Origin: Microbacterium sp. SORGH_AS_0888
GTDB lineage: Bacteria; Actinomycetota; Actinomycetes; Actinomycetales; Microbacteriaceae
Assembly (NCBI RefSeq): GCF_030818905.1
Contig: NZ_JAUTAZ010000001.1
Coordinates: forward strand, 1,302,001 to 1,366,000
Length of the DNA stretch: 64,000 nucleotides
Direction: 5' to 3'
Positions 45,425-54,951 of the stretch are shown here, piece after piece (position 1 is the stretch's first letter; each line of letters begins with the position of its first letter). Below the pieces are notes generated by a model. The model saw only the letters and a program-made list of their open reading frames with translations. It did no database searches and had not been told where the DNA came from. Position numbers and translations under genes: made by a program.

Positions 45425-45823
45425 TCAGGACGTGCGCCGGCCTGTGCAGGTCAGCGCCCAGGCGACCAGCAGCGGCTGCAGGAAGAGCCGGATGAGGCGA
45501 GCCCGATCGGTGCGCAGGCCCGGCGCCGACCGACCCGTGCGCCACTGGTGCACGTTACCGGGGAAGACCACGACGAAGAACGCTGCGATCGCCGCGCCCA
45601 CCCGACGGCGCTCGCGCGGCAGGGCGACGACGGCGGCGCCCAGGCCGATCTCGACGACGCCCGAGACGACCACGATCGTGTCCGCGTCCGTGCGCAGGAG
45701 GCGCGTCGCCCAGTCGGGCACGACGATGCGATAGCCGCGACGGCCCCACGTCAGGTGCGAGACGCCCGCCGCGACCAGCAGGAGCGCGAGCAGCCAGCGG
45801 CCGACCACGGCGGCGGCGCTCAT
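45425..45823 (-). CDS. DoxX-like membrane protein (copy 2)
   Basis: A 132-residue, four-helix protein paralogous to the product at 43400; it reads AGVSHLTWGRRGYRIVVPDW where copy 1 reads AGIGHLTWARREFRAQVPEW. Its ATG overlaps the stop of the luciferase-like gene (ATGA), so the two are translated together. The role is unknown. Confidence 0.87.
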   Translation of the reverse strand: MSAAAVVGRWLLALLLVAAGVSHLTWGRRGYRIVVPDWATRLLRTDADTIVVVSGVVEIGLGAAVVALPRERRRVGAAIAAFFVVVFPGNVHQWRTGRSAPGLRTDRARLIRLFLQPLLVAWALTCTGRRTS

Positions 45824-46593
45824 GCGAGGGCCTGCGCGGCTCGGTCGATGAACTCGCGATAGGCCGGGAGCGTCTCCTCCGCGACGATCGCGCGCAGCAC
45901 GACCTCGTCCACGGCCTCACGATAGGCCGCGAGACCCGCCGCCACGTCGCCGTCGTCGGCGGTGAGCACGGTGTCGCCGGGGGCGATGCCGAGCCGGGCG
46001 AAGTTGGCCGCGTACTGCGGGTAGGATCCGTACCGAGCGGCCTCCTCGCGGAGGCGAGCGCCGCCGTCGGGGTCGAACGCCGTGCGCACGTAGAGCGCGG
46101 CGACGGCTCCGGCCCGCGCCTCGCGCGCCTCGGCCGCCTGGGCCGCGGCGACGCCGGGGGTCAGCCAGCTGAGCAGGACGCCGTCGGCGTCCTCGGCGCC
46201 GAGCCGCCGCATCCGGGGGCCCAGCGCGCCGACCAGGATGCGGAACCCGCCCGCCGCGCGCAGCGTCCGGATGCCGTCGGCGACGCACGCGAGCGCACCT
46301 CGGCGAAGCGCCCCGGAGCCGATGCCGAGGGTCAGGCGGCTCGCGGGGACCGCCGGACCGATCTCGCCCGGGAGCGACGCCGCCGGGCGACGGTCCAGCG
46401 GAAGCACGCCCGTGGACAGCCCGAGGCGGGAGGTGACGGCCGCAGCCGCCGCGAGGCGCACGAGGGCGTCACCGTCCGGCGTGTCGTTGACCCAGAGGGC
46501 GTGCAGGCCCGCGTCCTCGGCGGCGCGGGCGATGCCCGCCACGAGGTCGGGTGCGAGGGTGCCGGCGATGCCGAGCGAGACGGATGCGGTCAT
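45820..46593 (-). CDS. LLM class flavin-dependent oxidoreductase
   Basis: A 257-residue luciferase-like protein, shorter than typical LLM enzymes (about 300). The pattern LGIAGTLAPDLVAGIARAAEDAGLHALWVND and the later SRLTLGIGSGALRRG fit the family; the flavin or F420 preference cannot be told. The frame extends 23 codons upstream into palindromic repeat sequence, so ATG 46593 is preferred. Downstream it is coupled to the DoxX gene, an uncommon pairing. Confidence 0.8.
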   Translation of the reverse strand: MTASVSLGIAGTLAPDLVAGIARAAEDAGLHALWVNDTPDGDALVRLAAAAAVTSRLGLSTGVLPLDRRPAASLPGEIGPAVPASRLTLGIGSGALRRGALACVADGIRTLRAAGGFRILVGALGPRMRRLGAEDADGVLLSWLTPGVAAAQAAEAREARAGAVAALYVRTAFDPDGGARLREEAARYGSYPQYAANFARLGIAPGDTVLTADDGDVAAGLAAYREAVDEVVLRAIVAEETLPAYREFIDRAAQALA

Positions 46594-46605
46594 GGTCCCA
46601 GCCTG

Positions 46606-46626
46606 CACCCTCGCGACGCGAGGGTG
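46606..46626. terminator. Perfect hairpin downstream of the Clp gene
   Basis: CACCCTCGC and GCGAGGGTG form a 9-bp stem with a GAC loop in the 117-base gap between the Clp ATPase stop and the luciferase-like start. It could end the Clp transcript. Confidence 0.5.
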
Positions 46627-46701
46627 CGCATAACTCAGGCGATCCGGCCGGATCCGGCGCATCCGCGCCGACCGAGCCTGAATCTGCCTGAGTTATGCGC
46701 A
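46625..46701. repeat. AACTCAGGC palindromic repeat, intergenic copy
   Basis: TGCGCATAACTCAGGC (46625-46640) and GCCTGAGTTATGCGCA (46686-46701) are perfect 16-base inverted arms with a 45-base loop. The inner nine bases of the arms and the span match the copy inside hrpA at 29209-29273. Confidence 0.8.
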
Positions 46702-46710
46702 CTGGCCGGG

Positions 46711-49260
46711 TTACGCCGCGGACGCGAACGCCGCGACCGGGGTCACCGCGAGCTCCCCGCCGGCGACGTCGACGCTCACCGCGCCGCCGTCGGCCAGCTC
46801 ACCGCGCACGAGCAGATCGGCGATGCGGTCGTCGACCCGGCGCTGGATGAGCCGACGGAGCGGCCGTGCACCGTACTCCGGCTCGTAACCGTGCTCCGCG
46901 AGCCACGCCTCGGCGGCGGGCGTCACCTCGAGCCGGATCTCCCGGTTCGCGAGACGGGCGCGCGTCCCATCCAGCAGCAGACCGACGATCCGGCCGAGCT
47001 GGGCCGCGTCCAGCTTGCGGAACAGCACGATCTCATCGATCCGGTTGAGGAACTCGGGTCGCATCGCCTCCCGCAGCCGTCCGAAGACGCGGTCGCGCAG
47101 GTCCTTCTCCGAGCCGAAGCCGGTCGCTCCGCCGCCGTCGGCGATGAAGCCGATGGCACCCGAGCGCGAGGCCAGCAGATCCCCGCCGATGTTGCTCGTC
47201 ATGATGATGACGGTGTTGCGGAAATCGACCGTTCGCCCCTGGCCGTCCGTGAGACGGCCGTCGTCGAGCACTTGCAGCAGGAGGGTGAACACGTCCGGGT
47301 GTGCCTTCTCGATCTCGTCGAAGAGCACGACCGAGTAGGGGTTGCGGCGCACGCGCTCGGTCAGCTGGCCCGCCTCGTCGTAGCCGACGTATCCGGGAGG
47401 GGCGCCGACGAGCCGCGAGACCGTGTGGCGCTCGCCGAACTCGCTCATGTCGAAGCGCACGATGGCGTTCTCATCGTCGAACAGCGACTGTGCGAGAGCC
47501 TTCGCGAGCTCGGTCTTGCCCACGCCCGTCGGGCCGAGGAAGAGGAACGAGCCGACGGGTCGACGGGGGTCTCCCATCCCGGTCCGGTTGCGGCGCACGG
47601 CCGTCGCGACGGCTTCGACCGCCTCGTCCTGACCGATGACACGCGCGTGGAGCTCGCCTTCCAGGCCGGCCAGCCGCATCCGCTCGGACTCCGTGAGCCG
47701 GGTCGCGGGGATGCCCGTGGCGCGGCTGACGACCTCGGCGATCTGGCTCTCGTCCACGATCGCCTCGCCCCGAGCCGCCGTACCCCGCGCGCTCGCCTCC
47801 TCCAGGCGCGCCTGGACCTCGGTGATCGCGTCACGGATGCGGGACGCGTCCTCGTAGCGCTCCGCGGCCACGGCCGCGTTCTTCTCGCTCTCGAGGGTGG
47901 CGAGCCGCGTGAGGAGCGCATCGGTGTCGACGGCGACGCCGAGGCGCAGCCGCAGCCGGGCCCCCGCCTGGTCGATCAGGTCGATGGCCTTGTCCGGCAG
48001 CACGCGCTCGGTGAGGTACCGGTCGCTGAGCTCGACGGCCGCACGCAGCGCCTCGTCCGTGTAGGTGACGCGGTGGTGCTCCTCGTAGGCGCCGCGCAGG
48101 CCCTGCAGGATCGCGACGGCGTCCTCGATCGAGGGCTCGCCGACGCGCACCGGCTGGAACCGCCGCTCGAGGGCGGCGTCCTTCTCGATCGTGCGGTACT
48201 CGGCGAGGGTCGTGGCCCCCACGAGGTGCAGGTCTCCGCGCGCGAGGCGCGGCTTCAGGATGTTGCCGGCATCCATCGCGCCCTCGCCGCCGGCTCCCGC
48301 CCCGACGACCGTGTGGACCTCGTCGATGAAGACGACGAGCTCGCCCTTCTGCGCCGCGATCTCGTCCATGGTCTTCGTCAGCCGCTCCTCGAAGTCGCCG
48401 CGGTAGCGCGCCCCGGCGAGCATGGCGGGCAGGTCGAGCGAGACGACCCTCGTGTCGCGCAGCTGCTCCGGCACGGCCTCCGCCACGATCGCGCGGGCCA
48501 GGCCCTCGACGATCGCGGTCTTGCCGACGCCGGCCTCGCCGATCAGCACCGGGTTGTTCTTGGTGCGACGGCTGAGGATCTCGATCGTCTGCTCGATCTC
48601 GGCGTCACGGCCGATGACGGGGTCGAGCTCACCGGCTCGGGCACGCGCCGTGAGGTCGGTGCCGTAGCGGTCGAGCATCGGCGTCGTCGACTCGGGCTCG
48701 GCGGCGGCGGGCTCTCCGTCGGGGGTCACGGTCTCCCGGACGCCCTGGGTGAGCGCCTCCGCCGTGACGCCCGCCTGGTTGAGGATCTGCCCCGCCGGGG
48801 CGTCCTGCGCCAGCACGAGCGCGAAGAAGAGGTGTTCCGGGTCGACGTAGGTCGATCCGGACGAGCGCGCCACCTGGAACGCGTGGAACAGGGCGCGCTG
48901 CACGGACGGCGTGACGACCGCGCCGTCCACCTCCGCGCGGGCGGATGCGGCGGGAAGCCGCTCCTCGACGGCGCGGACGATCCGTGCCGGGTCGGCCCCG
49001 ATGCGGGTCACGGCCTCGCGGACGGGAGCCGCGCCGACGAGCTCGTGGAGCACGTGGAGCGCGTCGAGCTCGTGCTGGCCGCGCTCGAGCGCGTAGCGCC
49101 CGGCCGCCTGCAGGATCTCCTGCGTGCGGGCACCGAGGAAACGCCCGATGTCCACGGAACGGGACGCGCGGGCGCGCTCGCCCTCGAGGTAACGGGCGAG
49201 GAACTCGTCGAACGCGCGCTGACCGTCGGTGCCGTCGGCGGGCGTGAAGTCTTCGGGCAT
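46711..49260 (-). CDS. ClpC/ClpB-type AAA+ ATPase (Clp ATP-binding subunit)
   Basis: An 849-residue two-ring unfoldase. Order: two N-terminal Clp_N repeats (residues 1-160), first AAA domain with GEAGVGKTA and VVFIDEVHT, a short middle region with a UVR-like helix pair ([20 protein letters not shown]), and a second AAA domain with [20 protein letters not shown] and a C-terminal D2-small domain. The middle part is too short for ClpB; an IGF tripeptide in GAIGFIADG could be a ClpP-docking loop. ATG at 49260 follows CAGGAGATTCC. A HAIR-like operator 47-67 bases upstream suggests HspR heat-shock control. Another Clp ATPase would be expected elsewhere. Confidence 0.88.
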   Translation of the reverse strand: MPEDFTPADGTDGQRAFDEFLARYLEGERARASRSVDIGRFLGARTQEILQAAGRYALERGQHELDALHVLHELVGAAPVREAVTRIGADPARIVRAVEERLPAASARAEVDGAVVTPSVQRALFHAFQVARSSGSTYVDPEHLFFALVLAQDAPAGQILNQAGVTAEALTQGVRETVTPDGEPAAAEPESTTPMLDRYGTDLTARARAGELDPVIGRDAEIEQTIEILSRRTKNNPVLIGEAGVGKTAIVEGLARAIVAEAVPEQLRDTRVVSLDLPAMLAGARYRGDFEERLTKTMDEIAAQKGELVVFIDEVHTVVGAGAGGEGAMDAGNILKPRLARGDLHLVGATTLAEYRTIEKDAALERRFQPVRVGEPSIEDAVAILQGLRGAYEEHHRVTYTDEALRAAVELSDRYLTERVLPDKAIDLIDQAGARLRLRLGVAVDTDALLTRLATLESEKNAAVAAERYEDASRIRDAITEVQARLEEASARGTAARGEAIVDESQIAEVVSRATGIPATRLTESERMRLAGLEGELHARVIGQDEAVEAVATAVRRNRTGMGDPRRPVGSFLFLGPTGVGKTELAKALAQSLFDDENAIVRFDMSEFGERHTVSRLVGAPPGYVGYDEAGQLTERVRRNPYSVVLFDEIEKAHPDVFTLLLQVLDDGRLTDGQGRTVDFRNTVIIMTSNIGGDLLASRSGAIGFIADGGGATGFGSEKDLRDRVFGRLREAMRPEFLNRIDEIVLFRKLDAAQLGRIVGLLLDGTRARLANREIRLEVTPAAEAWLAEHGYEPEYGARPLRRLIQRRVDDRIADLLVRGELADGGAVSVDVAGGELAVTPVAAFASAA

Positions 49261-49293
49261 GGAATCTCCTGAGTGAATCTGAGTCGATGCGTG

Positions 49294-49330
49294 TCAAGTT
49301 TACGAACTTGATGCCACACGTATCAAGTTC
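49294..49330 (-). promoter_or_regulatory. HAIR-like (HspR) operator of the Clp gene
   Basis: CTTGATG-N7-TATCAAG at 49307-49327 has the 21-base geometry of the HspR box CTTGAGT-N7-ACTCAAG and keeps CTTGA/TCAAG; the arms extend to nine perfect bases (GAACTTGAT / ATCAAGTTC, 49304-49330). A third half-site TCAAGTT at 49294-49300 pairs with AACTTGA at 49305-49311. HspR itself is not in the window. Confidence 0.65.
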
Positions 49331-49394
49331 AACGCCGATGCCCACGGGGTATTCCCGGCTACGCTCGGTGCGAGCCGAGCAGCCGAGGACGCCC

Positions 49395-50175
49395 ATGACC
49401 GAGAACGCCCATCCGAACGACGGCCCCCTTCGCGAGCTCCTCCGCGGAGCCGCGTTGCTGCTGCGCGGCTTCGGCGGGTTGGGGCGTGCGCCCCGGTCTC
49501 ATGGCACTGGGCCTCCTCCCCGCGGCGATCGTGAGCCTCGTCCTCGGCGCCGGGCTGATCGCCTTGGGCGCGAGCCTGCCCGCACTGACGGATGCGGTCA
49601 CGCCGTTCGCCGACGGCTGGCCCGGCGTCTGGGCGGTGCTCCTGCGGGTGACGCTGGGGGCTGCGATCTTCGGAGCGGCGCTCGCCCTGGTGGCCGTCAC
49701 CTTCACGGCGCTCACCCTCATGGTCGGCGAGCCCTTCTACGACCGCATCTGGCGGGCCACGGAGGAGCGCCTCACCGGCGCCGTCCCCGCCGAGGGCACC
49801 GGCTTCTGGCGTGGCGTCGCCGACGCGCTCTCGCTCGTCGCGCGGGGCGCGGGGGTCGGCGTCGTGTGCTTCCTCATCGGACTCGTCCCCCTCGTGGGAG
49901 GCGTGGCGGCGGCCGTCGTGGGCGTGGCCTGGACGGGCTGGCTCCTCGCGGACGAGCTGACCTCCCGCGCACTGACCGCTCGCGGCATCGACCGCCGCGG
50001 ACGACGACGGCTGCTGCGCAGCGCCCGTCCGCGCACGCTCGGGTTCGGCATCGCGACCCAGCTGTTCTTCCTCGTGCCGCTGGGCGCCGTGGTGACCATG
50101 CCGGCGGCCGTCGTCGGCGCAACGGCGCTCGCGGTCCGTCTCGCGGAAAAACGGAGTACGCTCATAAATAAGTGA
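49395..50175 (+). pseudogene. EI24 domain membrane protein (frameshifted)
   Basis: With one extra base near 49475-49483 removed, the product is 259 residues: MTENAHPNDGPLRELLRGAA in the first frame continues as RPGLMALGLLPAAIVSLVLG in the next. Four or more membrane helices and the family patterns MVGEPFYDRIWRATEE and GLVPLVGGVAAAVVG identify the EI24/CysZ-like family. Its function in bacteria is unsettled, possibly anion (sulphate) transport. It is divergent from the Clp gene, with a TACGCT hexamer at 49360-49365. The stop at 50175 lies 18 bases before the TetR start. Confidence 0.82.
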
Positions 50176-50193
50176 GCTTTCAGGAGGCGCAGG

Positions 50194-50820
50194 ATGACCC
50201 CGTCAGGACGACGCGAGCGCACGACGCGCGAGCGGCGCGAACGGATCCTCGCCGCCGCGGGCGAGCTCTTCGACGAACGGGGCTACGACGCCGTCACGAC
50301 CGCGGAGATCGCGGAGCGCGCCGACATCTCGCACGCCACGCTGTTCCGCTACGCGGCGACCAAGAGCGAGCTGCTGCTCCTGGCCGGCAACGCGTGGTTC
50401 CGCGACGCCCTCGACGAGGGTGCGCGTCGCGCGCGCGACCGGAGCAGCGTGCGCGACCGCCTGTGGGCGCTCCTCTCCCCCCTGGTCGACGACCCGACCG
50501 GGCTCACCCGGGTGGCGACCTACCAGCGCCACGCGGTCGCCGGCAGCGCCGCGAGCCCGCACGCGAGCACCGCACGCGAGCTCGTGGCGGAGCTGGTCGC
50601 GCGCATCGCCGACATCCTCCGCGAGGACACCCCCGCACCCCCCGCCGCGGAGCCCGACCCGGCTCTCGCCGCGGCGCACGCCGTGTACGCGACGGTCCAT
50701 CTCGCGATCCTCGAGGCGGACCTCGAGGGCACGGACCTCCTCCCGCTGCTGACCCCGCAGCTGGACATCGTCATCCGCGGCCACCACGCCGCGGCCACAG
50801 AGGAAAGAAGAGAAGAATGA
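50194..50820 (+). CDS. TetR family transcriptional regulator
   Basis: A 208-residue repressor with an N-terminal helix-turn-helix (RILAAAGELFDERGYDAVTT then ISHATLFRYAATKSELLL) and an all-helical ligand domain. CAGGAGGCGCAGG precedes the ATG. It overlaps the 3-hydroxyacyl-CoA dehydrogenase start (ATGA), so it probably controls that gene in response to an acyl-CoA or fatty acid; this is inferred from position. Confidence 0.93.
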   Translation: MTPSGRRERTTRERRERILAAAGELFDERGYDAVTTAEIAERADISHATLFRYAATKSELLLLAGNAWFRDALDEGARRARDRSSVRDRLWALLSPLVDDPTGLTRVATYQRHAVAGSAASPHASTARELVAELVARIADILREDTPAPPAAEPDPALAAAHAVYATVHLAILEADLEGTDLLPLLTPQLDIVIRGHHAAATEERREE

Positions 50821-51677
50821 ACACCTTCACGACCGTCACGGTGCTCGGCACCGGCGTGCTCGGATCGCAGATCGCGTTCCAGACCGCATACGCCGGCTTC
50901 GACGTCGTCGCATGGGATGTCGACGACGCCGCGATCGCGTCCGCCCGCGCGCGCTTCGCCGAGCTCGCGAAGACCTACGCCGCCGAGGTGGCGGGTGCGG
51001 CCGACGGGCGCGCGGACGCCGCGCTCGAGCGCATCCGCACCACCACCGATCTCGCCGACGCGACCGCGGACGCGGACCTCGTGATCGAGGCCGTCCCGGA
51101 GAACCCCGAGATCAAGAAGGACGTCTGGGCCAGAGTGGGCGCCGCGGCACCCGCCAAGACGATCTTCGCCACGAACTCCTCGACGCTGCTGCCGAGCGCG
51201 TTCATGGACGCCTCGGGCCGGCCGGACCGATTCCTCGCCCTGCACTACGCCAACCACATCTGGGCGCAGAACACGGCGGAGATCATGGGCACCCCGAAGA
51301 CCTCGCCGGAGGTGTACGCCCGTGTGGTCGCGTTCGCGAAGGAGCAGGGCATGGTGCCGATCGAGCTCAAGAAGGAACAGCCCGGCTACGTGCTGAACTC
51401 GCTCCTCGTGCCCCTGCTGAACGCCGCCTCCGCCCTGTGGGTCGACGATGTCGCCGACATCGAGACGATCGACAAGACCTGGCGGATCGGCACGGGCGCC
51501 CCGCTCGGCCCGTTCCAGATCTTCGACATCGTGGGCCTCGTGACCGCCTACAACATCTCCCTCATGGGCGATGAGACGAGCAGGCGCTTCGCCGCGCGCC
51601 TCAAGAGCGAGTACCTCGATCAGGGCAAGCTCGGCACCTCGAGCGGAGCCGGCTTCTACACCTATCCCCAGAAGTGA
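50817..51677 (+). CDS. 3-hydroxyacyl-CoA dehydrogenase
   Basis: A 286-residue NAD-dependent enzyme of beta-oxidation or the hydroxybutyryl-CoA type. The nucleotide motif is VLGTGVLGSQIAFQTA, followed by DLVIEAVPENPEIKK, FATNSSTLLPS and LHYANHIW (the catalytic His region), then a C-terminal helical domain with KKEQPGYVLNSLLVPLL. Length is that of a stand-alone enzyme without hydratase. It is coupled to the TetR gene. Confidence 0.92.
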   Translation: MNTFTTVTVLGTGVLGSQIAFQTAYAGFDVVAWDVDDAAIASARARFAELAKTYAAEVAGAADGRADAALERIRTTTDLADATADADLVIEAVPENPEIKKDVWARVGAAAPAKTIFATNSSTLLPSAFMDASGRPDRFLALHYANHIWAQNTAEIMGTPKTSPEVYARVVAFAKEQGMVPIELKKEQPGYVLNSLLVPLLNAASALWVDDVADIETIDKTWRIGTGAPLGPFQIFDIVGLVTAYNISLMGDETSRRFAARLKSEYLDQGKLGTSSGAGFYTYPQK

Positions 51678-51755
51678 CGCCTCGGCCGGCGCCCGATGTC
51701 ACCGACGGGCGCCGGCACCGACTATCCTGGTGGAAGTCTTCGCCGAAGGAGCCCC

Positions 51756-51911
51756 ATGCTGTACGTCGTCTCCCTGCTGCTGTTCCTGCTCGGGATCTTC
51801 TCGTTCGGCATCGCGTTCGCCGTCCCAGGCTTCCAGGCGATCATCTTCGTCGGCGGCATCCTGCTCATCTCGCTCGCGATGGCGCTGCCGATCCACCTCA
51901 AGGCCAAGTAG
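51756..51911 (+). CDS. Small two-helix membrane protein
   Basis: A 51-residue protein: MLYVVSLLLFLLGIFSF begins the first helix and a second follows, ending in HLKAK. GAAGGAGCCCC is a good ribosome site before the ATG, and TATCCT at 51723-51728 is a possible promoter. Function is unknown; similar short hydrophobic proteins are widespread in this family of bacteria. Confidence 0.75.
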   Translation: MLYVVSLLLFLLGIFSFGIAFAVPGFQAIIFVGGILLISLAMALPIHLKAK

Positions 51912-51941
51912 CCGATCCTCCGGCCGGATCGCTGACCACAG

Positions 51942-51968
51942 AAAAGCTTCAGTCTAACTGAAGGTTTT
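51942..51968. terminator. Bidirectional terminator at the MarR gene end
   Basis: AAAAG-CTTCAG and CTGAAG-GTTTT flank a TCTAA loop, giving a 6-bp stem with A and T tracts on the two sides. It includes the marR stop codon and serves both converging transcripts. Confidence 0.65.
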
Positions 51969-52413
51969 CTCCGAACGGCTCCTCGTGCAGACCCCTCAGG
52001 GCATCCGACAGCTGCGGGAGACCGGCGGCGAAGATCCCGTCCAGCCGCGCCAGCTGCGCATCCGCCTCGTCGAGGGTGCGCGCTCCCTTGTCGGTCACGC
52101 GCAGATCGGATGCCGCCCCGGCATGCGCCGTGCCGTCGTGCACGAGGCCGTCGGCCACGAGCGACTTCACCGCCGTGTGGGCCGTCTGCACCGTGATCTG
52201 CGAGCGGCGCGCCAGCTCGGAGAACGAGATCCCCGGGGTGGCACGCACGTGCGCGAGCAGCCCGTACTTGCGCGTCGTGAGCCCGAGGCCGCGCAACGCC
52301 GCGTTCAGCTGACCGTCCCACACCGAGGCGATCGTCAGCAGTGACACCACCGGGCTGAACGGCGGTCTCCGGCTCACCGCGGTCGGCGGGGCCTGCGTCT
52401 CGTGCTGCTGCAT
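51949..52413 (-). CDS. MarR family transcriptional regulator
   Basis: A 154-residue winged-helix regulator with the DNA-binding part TPGISFSELARRSQITVQTA and wing residues AGAASDLRVTDKG. A TACGAT hexamer lies six bases before ATG 52413. It follows acs on the same strand by 25 bases, yet appears to have its own promoter. Ligand and targets cannot be deduced. Confidence 0.9.
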   Translation of the reverse strand: MQQHETQAPPTAVSRRPPFSPVVSLLTIASVWDGQLNAALRGLGLTTRKYGLLAHVRATPGISFSELARRSQITVQTAHTAVKSLVADGLVHDGTAHAGAASDLRVTDKGARTLDEADAQLARLDGIFAAGLPQLSDALRGLHEEPFGENLQLD

Positions 52414-52419
52414 CCCTTC

Positions 52420-52425
52420 ATCGTA
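52420..52425 (-). promoter_or_regulatory. -10 hexamer for leaderless marR
   Basis: TACGAT on the minus strand, six bases before ATG 52413; it overlaps the gap after acs. Confidence 0.55.
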
Positions 52426-52438
52426 GCCAGGGCACGGC

Positions 52439-54415
52439 TCAGCGGCCGAGAACCCCCGCGACGACCTCCGCGATCCGCGGGGGGACCGTCTCGTCCTGCA
52501 GCGACGTCGTGTCCCCGAGCGGCCGCCCGTCGACGAGGTCGACGAGCAGCCGGCGCATGATCTTGCCGCTGCGGGTCTTGGGAAGATCCGGCACGACGAA
52601 CACCTGGCGCGGCTGCGCGACCGGCCCGATCACCGCGCGCACGTGCGCGCGGAGCTCCGCCGGATCGCAGGCGCCCGTCACGAACGCGGCGATCGCCTGG
52701 CCGGTCAGCTGATCGGCCACGCCGACGACCGCCGCCTCGCCCACGGAGGGATGCGAGACCAGCGCGGACTCGATCTCGATCGTGGAGAGCCGGTGGCCCG
52801 AGACGTTGATGACGTCGTCGACCCGTCCGAGCACCCAGAGATCCCCGTCGGCGTCGAGCTTCGCGCCGTCGCCGGCGAGGAAGTAGCCCTGCTCGGCGAA
52901 GCGCTTCCAGTACGAGTCGCGATAGCGCTCCGGATTGCCCCACACCGTGCGGGACATCCCCGGCCACGTCCCCTCGACCACGAGCAGGCCGCCGCCGCCG
53001 GGGCCGACGTCCCGCCCCTCGGCATCGACGACCTTGACGCTCAGCCCCGGCAGGGCCGTCAGCGCGGAGCCCGGCTTGAGCGTCGAGACCCCGGGAAGCG
53101 GTGCCGCGATCGCCGCTCCGGTCTCGGACTGCCACCAGGTGTCGACGATCGGGGTCTCGCCCCGCCCGAGGTGGGTGTGGAACCACACCCACGCCTCGGG
53201 GTTGATCGCCTCCCCCACCGTGCCGAGCAGCCGCAGGGCAGACAGGTCGAAACGCTCCGGCGGCCCGTCGGGGAACCGGCTCATGAGCGAGCGGATCAGG
53301 GTCGGGGCCGTGTAGTAGGTCGTGACGCCGTAGCGTTCGAGGATCTCGAAGTGACGCTCCCACGTGGGTGTGTCGGGCGTGCCCTCGTAGAGCACGCTCG
53401 TCATGCCGTTCAGCAACGGGCCGTAGGTCTCGTAGCTGTGAGCGGTGACCCAGGCGAGATCGGCCGTGCACCAGTAGACGTCGGTCTCGGGCTTCGCGTC
53501 GAACACGGCCCAGTAGGTCCACGCGACGTGGGTGAGCCAGCCGCCGGTCGTGTGCACGAGGCCCTTGGGCTTTCCGGTCGTGCCGCTCGTGTAGATGATG
53601 AACAGCGGCGTCTCGGCGTCGAACGCCTCCGCCTCGTGGACGTCGGACGCGGTGTCCACGACGTCGTGCCACCAGATGTCCCGCCCCGGCGTCCAGGCGA
53701 TGTCGGAGCCGGTGCGACGGATGACGAGCACGTGCTCGACGCTGTCCACCCCCTCGACGGCGGCATCCGCCTGCGCCTTGACCGGAACGGCCTGGCCGCG
53801 GCGGAACTGCCCGTCGGTCGTGACGAGGAGCTTCGCACCGGTGTCCTCGACGCGGAAACGCACGGCCTCGGCCGAGAACCCGCCGAACACGAGCGAGTGG
53901 ATCGCCCCGATGCGAGCGGCCGCGAGCTGGATGACGACGGTCTCGATCAGCACCGGCAGATAGACGACGATGCGGTCGCCCTTCTCGATGCCGAGCGCGG
54001 TGAGGGCGTTGGCGGCGCGCGCGACCTCCCGCTGCAGCTCGGCGTAGGTGATCGAGCGACGGTCGCCCGGCTCGCCCTCGAAGTGGAAGGCGACGCGGTC
54101 TCCGTGCCCGGCCGCGACGTGCCGATCGACCGCGTTCACGGAGGCGTTGAGCCGCCCGCCGTCGAACCAGCGGGCCTCGGGCACGCTTTCGCCGTCGGTG
54201 GGGGTCCAGCTGTGCGCCGTGTGCCAGGGCGAGGCCCAGTCGAGCACGTCGGCGCGGTGCGTCCAGAAGGTCTCCGGGTCGCCGCCCGCGCGCTCGATCC
54301 ATTCGCGCCGCAGCCACTCCTCGGTGACGTTGGCTCGCGCCGCGAAGCCGGCGGGAGGCGGGAAGGTGCGCCGTTCGTCGAGGAGGCTGTGGATGGTGTC
54401 GTCGTGGCTGGGCAT
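52439..54415 (-). CDS. acs: Acetyl-CoA synthetase
   Basis: A 658-residue AMP-forming ligase that activates acetate to acetyl-CoA. Adenylation motifs are visible: IIYTSGTTGKPKGLVHTTGG, DTWWQSETG, and the C-terminal Lys region LPKTRSGKIMRRLL with the acetylatable Lys. The N-terminal substrate domain includes WTHRADVLDWASPW. The open frame extends 190 codons further upstream without conserved sequence, so ATG 54415 is preferred. Confidence 0.95.
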   Translation of the reverse strand: MPSHDDTIHSLLDERRTFPPPAGFAARANVTEEWLRREWIERAGGDPETFWTHRADVLDWASPWHTAHSWTPTDGESVPEARWFDGGRLNASVNAVDRHVAAGHGDRVAFHFEGEPGDRRSITYAELQREVARAANALTALGIEKGDRIVVYLPVLIETVVIQLAAARIGAIHSLVFGGFSAEAVRFRVEDTGAKLLVTTDGQFRRGQAVPVKAQADAAVEGVDSVEHVLVIRRTGSDIAWTPGRDIWWHDVVDTASDVHEAEAFDAETPLFIIYTSGTTGKPKGLVHTTGGWLTHVAWTYWAVFDAKPETDVYWCTADLAWVTAHSYETYGPLLNGMTSVLYEGTPDTPTWERHFEILERYGVTTYYTAPTLIRSLMSRFPDGPPERFDLSALRLLGTVGEAINPEAWVWFHTHLGRGETPIVDTWWQSETGAAIAAPLPGVSTLKPGSALTALPGLSVKVVDAEGRDVGPGGGGLLVVEGTWPGMSRTVWGNPERYRDSYWKRFAEQGYFLAGDGAKLDADGDLWVLGRVDDVINVSGHRLSTIEIESALVSHPSVGEAAVVGVADQLTGQAIAAFVTGACDPAELRAHVRAVIGPVAQPRQVFVVPDLPKTRSGKIMRRLLVDLVDGRPLGDTTSLQDETVPPRIAEVVAGVLGR

Positions 54416-54558
54416 GCGCGTGCTGCTTCCGAGAAGGGCGGTGGGATCAAGCATCCGCCCCGTGCCCTCGTCCCGCAAAAACGAATGACCGTCTGTGACG
54501 GCTATCGTCGTCGCGTCCGCGACGGCGCGGCTGGCCTGGCCGGGTCGCGCCTGCGCGC

Positions 54559-54912
54559 TCAGGCCCGGCGGAGCTCGGCGGGCGCAGGGAAGGGCAGGCG
54601 GATGCGCTGGAGCGTCGCGCCGACGGCGGCGGCCGCCCCGAAGTCGTCCGTGACGATGTCGACGTGGTCGGCGGTGACCTCGGAGATCCGCACGGGACGC
54701 GGCGTCCCGTCGGTGTGCGGGTAGAGCCAGCGCTCCGCGAGGAAGCCGATGCCGAGAGCGTCGAGGGTCTCCTCCGCCGTGAGCCAGTCGACCGGCTCGC
54801 CGACCGTGCGCCCGAGGCGGTCGTGCACCACGAAGGCGTCGTCGACGGGCTCGATCCAGCCGACCGTCTCGCCGTCGGGTCGCGTGTGCGGGATCCAGGT
54901 GTCGGGCAGCAT
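54559..54912 (-). CDS. Conserved hypothetical protein, 117 residues
   Basis: The product MLPDTWIPHTRPDGETVGWI begins a soluble protein without signal or membrane helix. It has a WIEPVDDAFVVHDRLGR segment and alternating strand-like stretches; no family name is recognised. A TACCGT hexamer six bases upstream supports ATG 54912. It is divergent from the methyltransferase gene, and the two promoters overlap back-to-back within 39 bases. Confidence 0.75.
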   Translation of the reverse strand: MLPDTWIPHTRPDGETVGWIEPVDDAFVVHDRLGRTVGEPVDWLTAEETLDALGIGFLAERWLYPHTDGTPRPVRISEVTADHVDIVTDDFGAAAAVGATLQRIRLPFPAPAELRRA

Positions 54913-54918
54913 GTCTCC

Positions 54919-54924
54919 ACGGTA
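54919..54924 (-). promoter_or_regulatory. -10 hexamer for leaderless 117-residue gene
   Basis: TACCGT on the minus strand, six bases before ATG 54912. Confidence 0.55.
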
Positions 54925-54939
54925 TCCGCCCGCAGCGGC

Positions 54940-54945
54940 TAGCGT
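54940..54945 (+). promoter_or_regulatory. -10 hexamer for leaderless methyltransferase gene
   Basis: TAGCGT, six bases before GTG 54952. Confidence 0.6.
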
Positions 54946-54951
54946 GGCGGG

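Noticed and set aside
46711..49260. Calling the Clp ATPase ClpB
   Set aside because: The middle domain is short and UVR-like, without the long ClpB coiled coil.
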